From positions 1 to 9,527 of the forward strand of contig JABZIV010000055.1 of assembly GCA_015258095.1 (NCBI GenBank): DNA of 9,527 nucleotides. The letters run 5' to 3'. Positions 7,358-9,527 of the stretch are shown here, piece by piece. The stretch comes from Lachnospiraceae bacterium. GTDB lineage: Bacteria; Bacillota; Clostridia; Lachnospirales; Lachnospiraceae. The number at the start of each line of letters is the position of its first letter. The stretch's first letter is position 1. The translations under genes were made by a program, and so were the position numbers. The notes beneath the pieces were generated by a model that saw only the letters and a program-made list of their open reading frames with translations, made no database searches and was not told the origin of the DNA.

Positions 7358-8737
7358 ATGAGTAAGACGGAAAAATTAGGATTTTGGTCTATTGTACTAC
7401 TTACCATTAATTCGATTATCGGTACCGGCATTTTCCTGTCCCCCGGATCGGTGGTGAAGCAGGTGGGCACTTATGCGCCGCTTGCGTATTTGTGTGCGGC
7501 AGGCTTTGCGGTTGTGCTTGCCTTGAGCTTTGCGTCCGCTTCCCGTTATGTGGTGAAGAGCGGAGCGGCTTATGCGTATGTGGAAGCCGCTTTTGGGGAA
7601 AATGCGGGACTTTATGTCGGCATTACACGATTTGTGTCTGCGAGCATTGCGTGGGGCGTAATGGCTACCGGTGTGGTGAAAACGGTTTTGCAGATTATGG
7701 GACTCGATACATCCCGCTTTAGTCTGGTTACCGTCGGTTTTCTTCTCCTGATGTTCTTACTTTTTATCATCAATGTTTTCGGCTTAAAAGTTCTGGAATG
7801 GGTATCGAACCTTTCTACATTGGGGAAAATACTCGCGCTCGCACTTACGATTGTAGCGGGACTTTTCCTTCTTTCCGGACAAAATGGCGCGGCGGATCTG
7901 TCAATGCTTCTCCCGGGAAAGGAAGGCGGTGCCGTGCCTAATATAACAAGCAAGTCTTTTGTTACCGCCGTTATTGCCGCGTTTTATGCTTTTACCGGAT
8001 TTGAGGGGGTAGCGAGCGGGTCCTCCGATATGGAGAAGCCGGAGAAAAATCTTCCCAGAGCACTTCCTCTCTCCATTTTTCTGATTGCTGCGGTTTATCT
8101 GGGAATCGTCTTTGTATCCATGCGCTTGAATCCGCTTGCGCTTCTGGAATCGGAAAAGGTTGTTGTGCTTGCGGATGTTTTTAAGAACCCGCTTTTACAG
8201 CAGGTAATTGTGCTCGGTGCGTTTGTTTCGATGTTCGGTATTAATATCGCGGCTTCGTTCCATACGCCGAGACTCCTGGAGGCGATGGCAAGAGACGGTC
8301 AGGTGCAGGCCGTATTTGCCAAAAGGACAAAGGGGGGATTTCCTTTTGCCGCATTTCTTTTCAGCATTGTATTTGCCATTATGATTCCGATGGCGTTTCA
8401 TTATGATATGAAAGGCATCATGATCATCAGTTCCATTGCGCGTTTTGTGCAATTTCTTTTAGTACCGCTTGCGGTAATCTGCTTTTATTACGGAAAGCAG
8501 AAGGGAGAGTTGATTCAGAATCCGATCAGAAACTTCCTACTCGATGTTCCTTTGTCCGTTCTGGCCCTCCTGCTTACGATTTTCCTTCTCACACAGTTCA
8601 ACTGGACAGGTCAGTTCAGTGTTACGGTAAAGGATACAGCGGAGCCGAACTACTATGCCATTTTTGCTATGCTGTTCGGGTATGTTCTCTTCCCCATACT
8701 TGCCTTTTTTATGAGAGGACGGAAGAGTTCTTTGTAA
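7358..8737 (+). CDS. APC-family amino-acid permease
   Basis: This 459-residue integral membrane protein carries the APC superfamily hallmarks. TM1 holds the unwound substrate-binding motif IGTGIFLSPG (21-30). TM6 reads FYAFTGFEGVASGSSDMEKPEKN in essence (209-231), with the usual acidic segment after it. ARDGQV (311-316) marks the cytoplasmic loop after TM8. I count about 12 hydrophobic segments, as expected for this family. Permeases of this type import amino acids or related compounds by proton symport or exchange. The substrate cannot be named; pairing with the C26 hydrolase suggests a glutamyl or amide-linked amino acid, or its product. ATG 7358 has AGGGG five nt upstream (7348-7352). No terminator lies between the stop and the AraC-type gene 57 nt downstream. 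The gene looks intact, and parts of it are more GC-rich than the genes on either side. Confidence 0.93.
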   Translation: MSKTEKLGFWSIVLLTINSIIGTGIFLSPGSVVKQVGTYAPLAYLCAAGFAVVLALSFASASRYVVKSGAAYAYVEAAFGENAGLYVGITRFVSASIAWGVMATGVVKTVLQIMGLDTSRFSLVTVGFLLLMFLLFIINVFGLKVLEWVSNLSTLGKILALALTIVAGLFLLSGQNGAADLSMLLPGKEGGAVPNITSKSFVTAVIAAFYAFTGFEGVASGSSDMEKPEKNLPRALPLSIFLIAAVYLGIVFVSMRLNPLALLESEKVVVLADVFKNPLLQQVIVLGAFVSMFGINIAASFHTPRLLEAMARDGQVQAVFAKRTKGGFPFAAFLFSIVFAIMIPMAFHYDMKGIMIISSIARFVQFLLVPLAVICFYYGKQKGELIQNPIRNFLLDVPLSVLALLLTIFLLTQFNWTGQFSVTVKDTAEPNYYAIFAMLFGYVLFPILAFFMRGRKSSL

Positions 8738-8763
8738 CGGGACGATGTTTTGTGAAGAGTTTT

Positions 8764-8788
8764 CCTTCTATTCAAATAGAAAGAAGGG
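8764..8788 (+). promoter_or_regulatory. SD of the AraC-type gene with a complementary upstream sequence
   Basis: AGAAGGG (8782-8788) lies six nt before ATG 8795 and decides that start, since TAG immediately precedes the ATG in frame. CCTTCT (8764-8769) is the exact complement of AGAAGG (8782-8787), so a six-pair stem could hide the SD. A competing stem, TTCTAT (8766-8771) with ATAGAA (8776-8781), would leave the SD exposed. Confidence 0.5.
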
Positions 8789-8794
8789 CTTTAG

Positions 8795-9527
8795 ATGTAT
8801 AGTGCCATCGATAATATACATTTTCATTTTTTATATATTGATCGCTACTCTTTTGGCAGAAATTGGATTTTTCCGGAGACGAATACCCCTTATTGTATGC
8901 TTAGGTATATCGAATCCGGAACAGCCACTTTTCATATAAACAATCATGAATTTGCCGTGAAAAAAGATCAAATTGTTTATATTCCGAAAGGTGTTCCGCT
9001 CGCTTGCTATTCTACAAGTAGTCATTTTTCTTTTACAAGCATTCGCTTCACGACTTCCGTTTTCTTTGAAGGAGGAGATTTACTCGAAGAATATTATCAT
9101 CTGCCTCAAATTATGGAAGGAAAAGGGGAGAGTCTTTATTTTGATGAAATGTATAATTGGGTAAAAAAAGACAGTCCGGCGAAAATGTTTTTTGTCAGAG
9201 GCTATTTGGAACTCTTAATTGCCTCGCTTATTGCTAAGAATAATCCTGTTGAAACTGCCGATAATGCTGTTCTCCCTTTCGAGGAAGGAATGGAAGAAAA
9301 ACTGTCTTCCAAATTCACTCCTTTATCGGAAGAAGAAAAGTTATCCAAAATCAGAGATAAGATGCAAAAGAATAATATTGCACCGGATTATCGAATTCAG
9401 GCTGTAGTGGACTATATTGTATTGCATCCAAATGAAAATTATTCCCCGAAGCGGCTTTCGGATATGGCCGGATTAAGTAAACAGAGATTCAGTTCTTTGT
9501 TTACTTCGCAAGTCGGTAAATCTCCTA
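8795..9527 (+). CDS. AraC-family transcriptional regulator with cupin sensor, 3'-partial
   Basis: The frame opens at ATG 8795 and stays open to the window end, giving 244 residues (MYSAIDNIHFHF onward). Residues ~30-85 form an AraC-type cupin (jelly-roll) sensor, seen in YIESGTATFHINNHE (38-52) and VKKDQIVYIPKGVPL (55-69). Residues ~86-198 are a helical and charged linker rich in Glu and Lys (SEEEKLSKIRDKMQKNN, 178-194). From ~200 the first helix-turn-helix of the AraC DNA-binding domain is clear: QAVVDYIVLHPNENYSPKRL, then SDMAGLSKQRFSSLFTSQVGKSP (222-244), with GKSP at the usual position. The second helix-turn-helix lies beyond the edge. The sensor type suggests response to a small molecule such as a sugar or amino acid. 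Control of the neighbouring transport genes is inferred from position only. The sampled GC content is lower than that of the permease gene before it. Confidence 0.9.
   Translation, partial: MYSAIDNIHFHFLYIDRYSFGRNWIFPETNTPYCMLRYIESGTATFHINNHEFAVKKDQIVYIPKGVPLACYSTSSHFSFTSIRFTTSVFFEGGDLLEEYYHLPQIMEGKGESLYFDEMYNWVKKDSPAKMFFVRGYLELLIASLIAKNNPVETADNAVLPFEEGMEEKLSSKFTPLSEEEKLSKIRDKMQKNNIAPDYRIQAVVDYIVLHPNENYSPKRLSDMAGLSKQRFSSLFTSQVGKSP

Noticed and set aside
8750..8778. Promoter directly upstream of the AraC-type gene (TTGTGA with CAAATA)
   Set aside because: The -10 is poor at standard spacing. Expression by read-through from the permease or a promoter inside it is as likely.
8745..8939. 64-residue ORF starting at 8745
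   Set aside because: It lies in a different frame, overlapping the AraC-type gene, whose protein has clear cupin and helix-turn-helix motifs; it is a shadow frame.

Overview
The window holds nine genes, all on the + strand. They look like an accessory nutrient-uptake region of a low-to-moderate GC Bacillota, probably a clostridial (Lachnospiraceae-like) bacterium. This rests on the strong purine-rich Shine-Dalgarno (SD) sites, tight head-to-tail packing, AGA/AGG arginine codons and protein style. It is an inference; no marker gene fixes the taxon.

Region 1 (1-5419) is a peptide/nickel/opine (PepT, family 5) ABC importer in the order SBP, permease, permease, ATPase, ATPase. The substrate-binding protein (SBP) is cut by the left edge and has an odd architecture. 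The C-terminal half of one SBP_bac_5 domain is followed directly, in frame, by only the N-terminal half of another. A hairpin-plus-T-tract terminator separates the SBP gene from the permeases and probably sets a high SBP:permease ratio. The two permeases and two ATPases are intact and closely spaced.

Region 2 (5468-6391) is a DapA/NAL-superfamily aldolase, 48 nt after the last ATPase gene and probably in the same operon. Every catalytic and carboxylate-binding residue I could place against E. coli N-acetylneuraminate lyase is kept, and the arginine typical of dihydrodipicolinate synthase is absent. The simplest reading is uptake of a sialic acid or related 2-keto sugar acid, followed by cytoplasmic aldol cleavage. 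The substrate is not proven.

Region 3 (6392-8737) starts with a 143-nt gap holding a plausible extended -10 promoter. It continues with a class-I glutamine-amidotransferase-fold hydrolase (peptidase C26, PuuD-like) and a 12-TM APC-family amino-acid permease, a likely two-gene unit for importing and hydrolysing a gamma-glutamyl or other amide compound.

Region 4 (8738-9527) is the first 244 codons of an AraC-family regulator with an N-terminal cupin sensor, cut by the right edge inside its DNA-binding domain. Its SD can pair with a sequence just upstream.

I saw no RNA genes, CRISPR array, insertion sequence, phage gene or origin, and no stretch over 300 nt without a gene. The strongest unusual observation is the rearranged SBP. 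I found no wholly new system.
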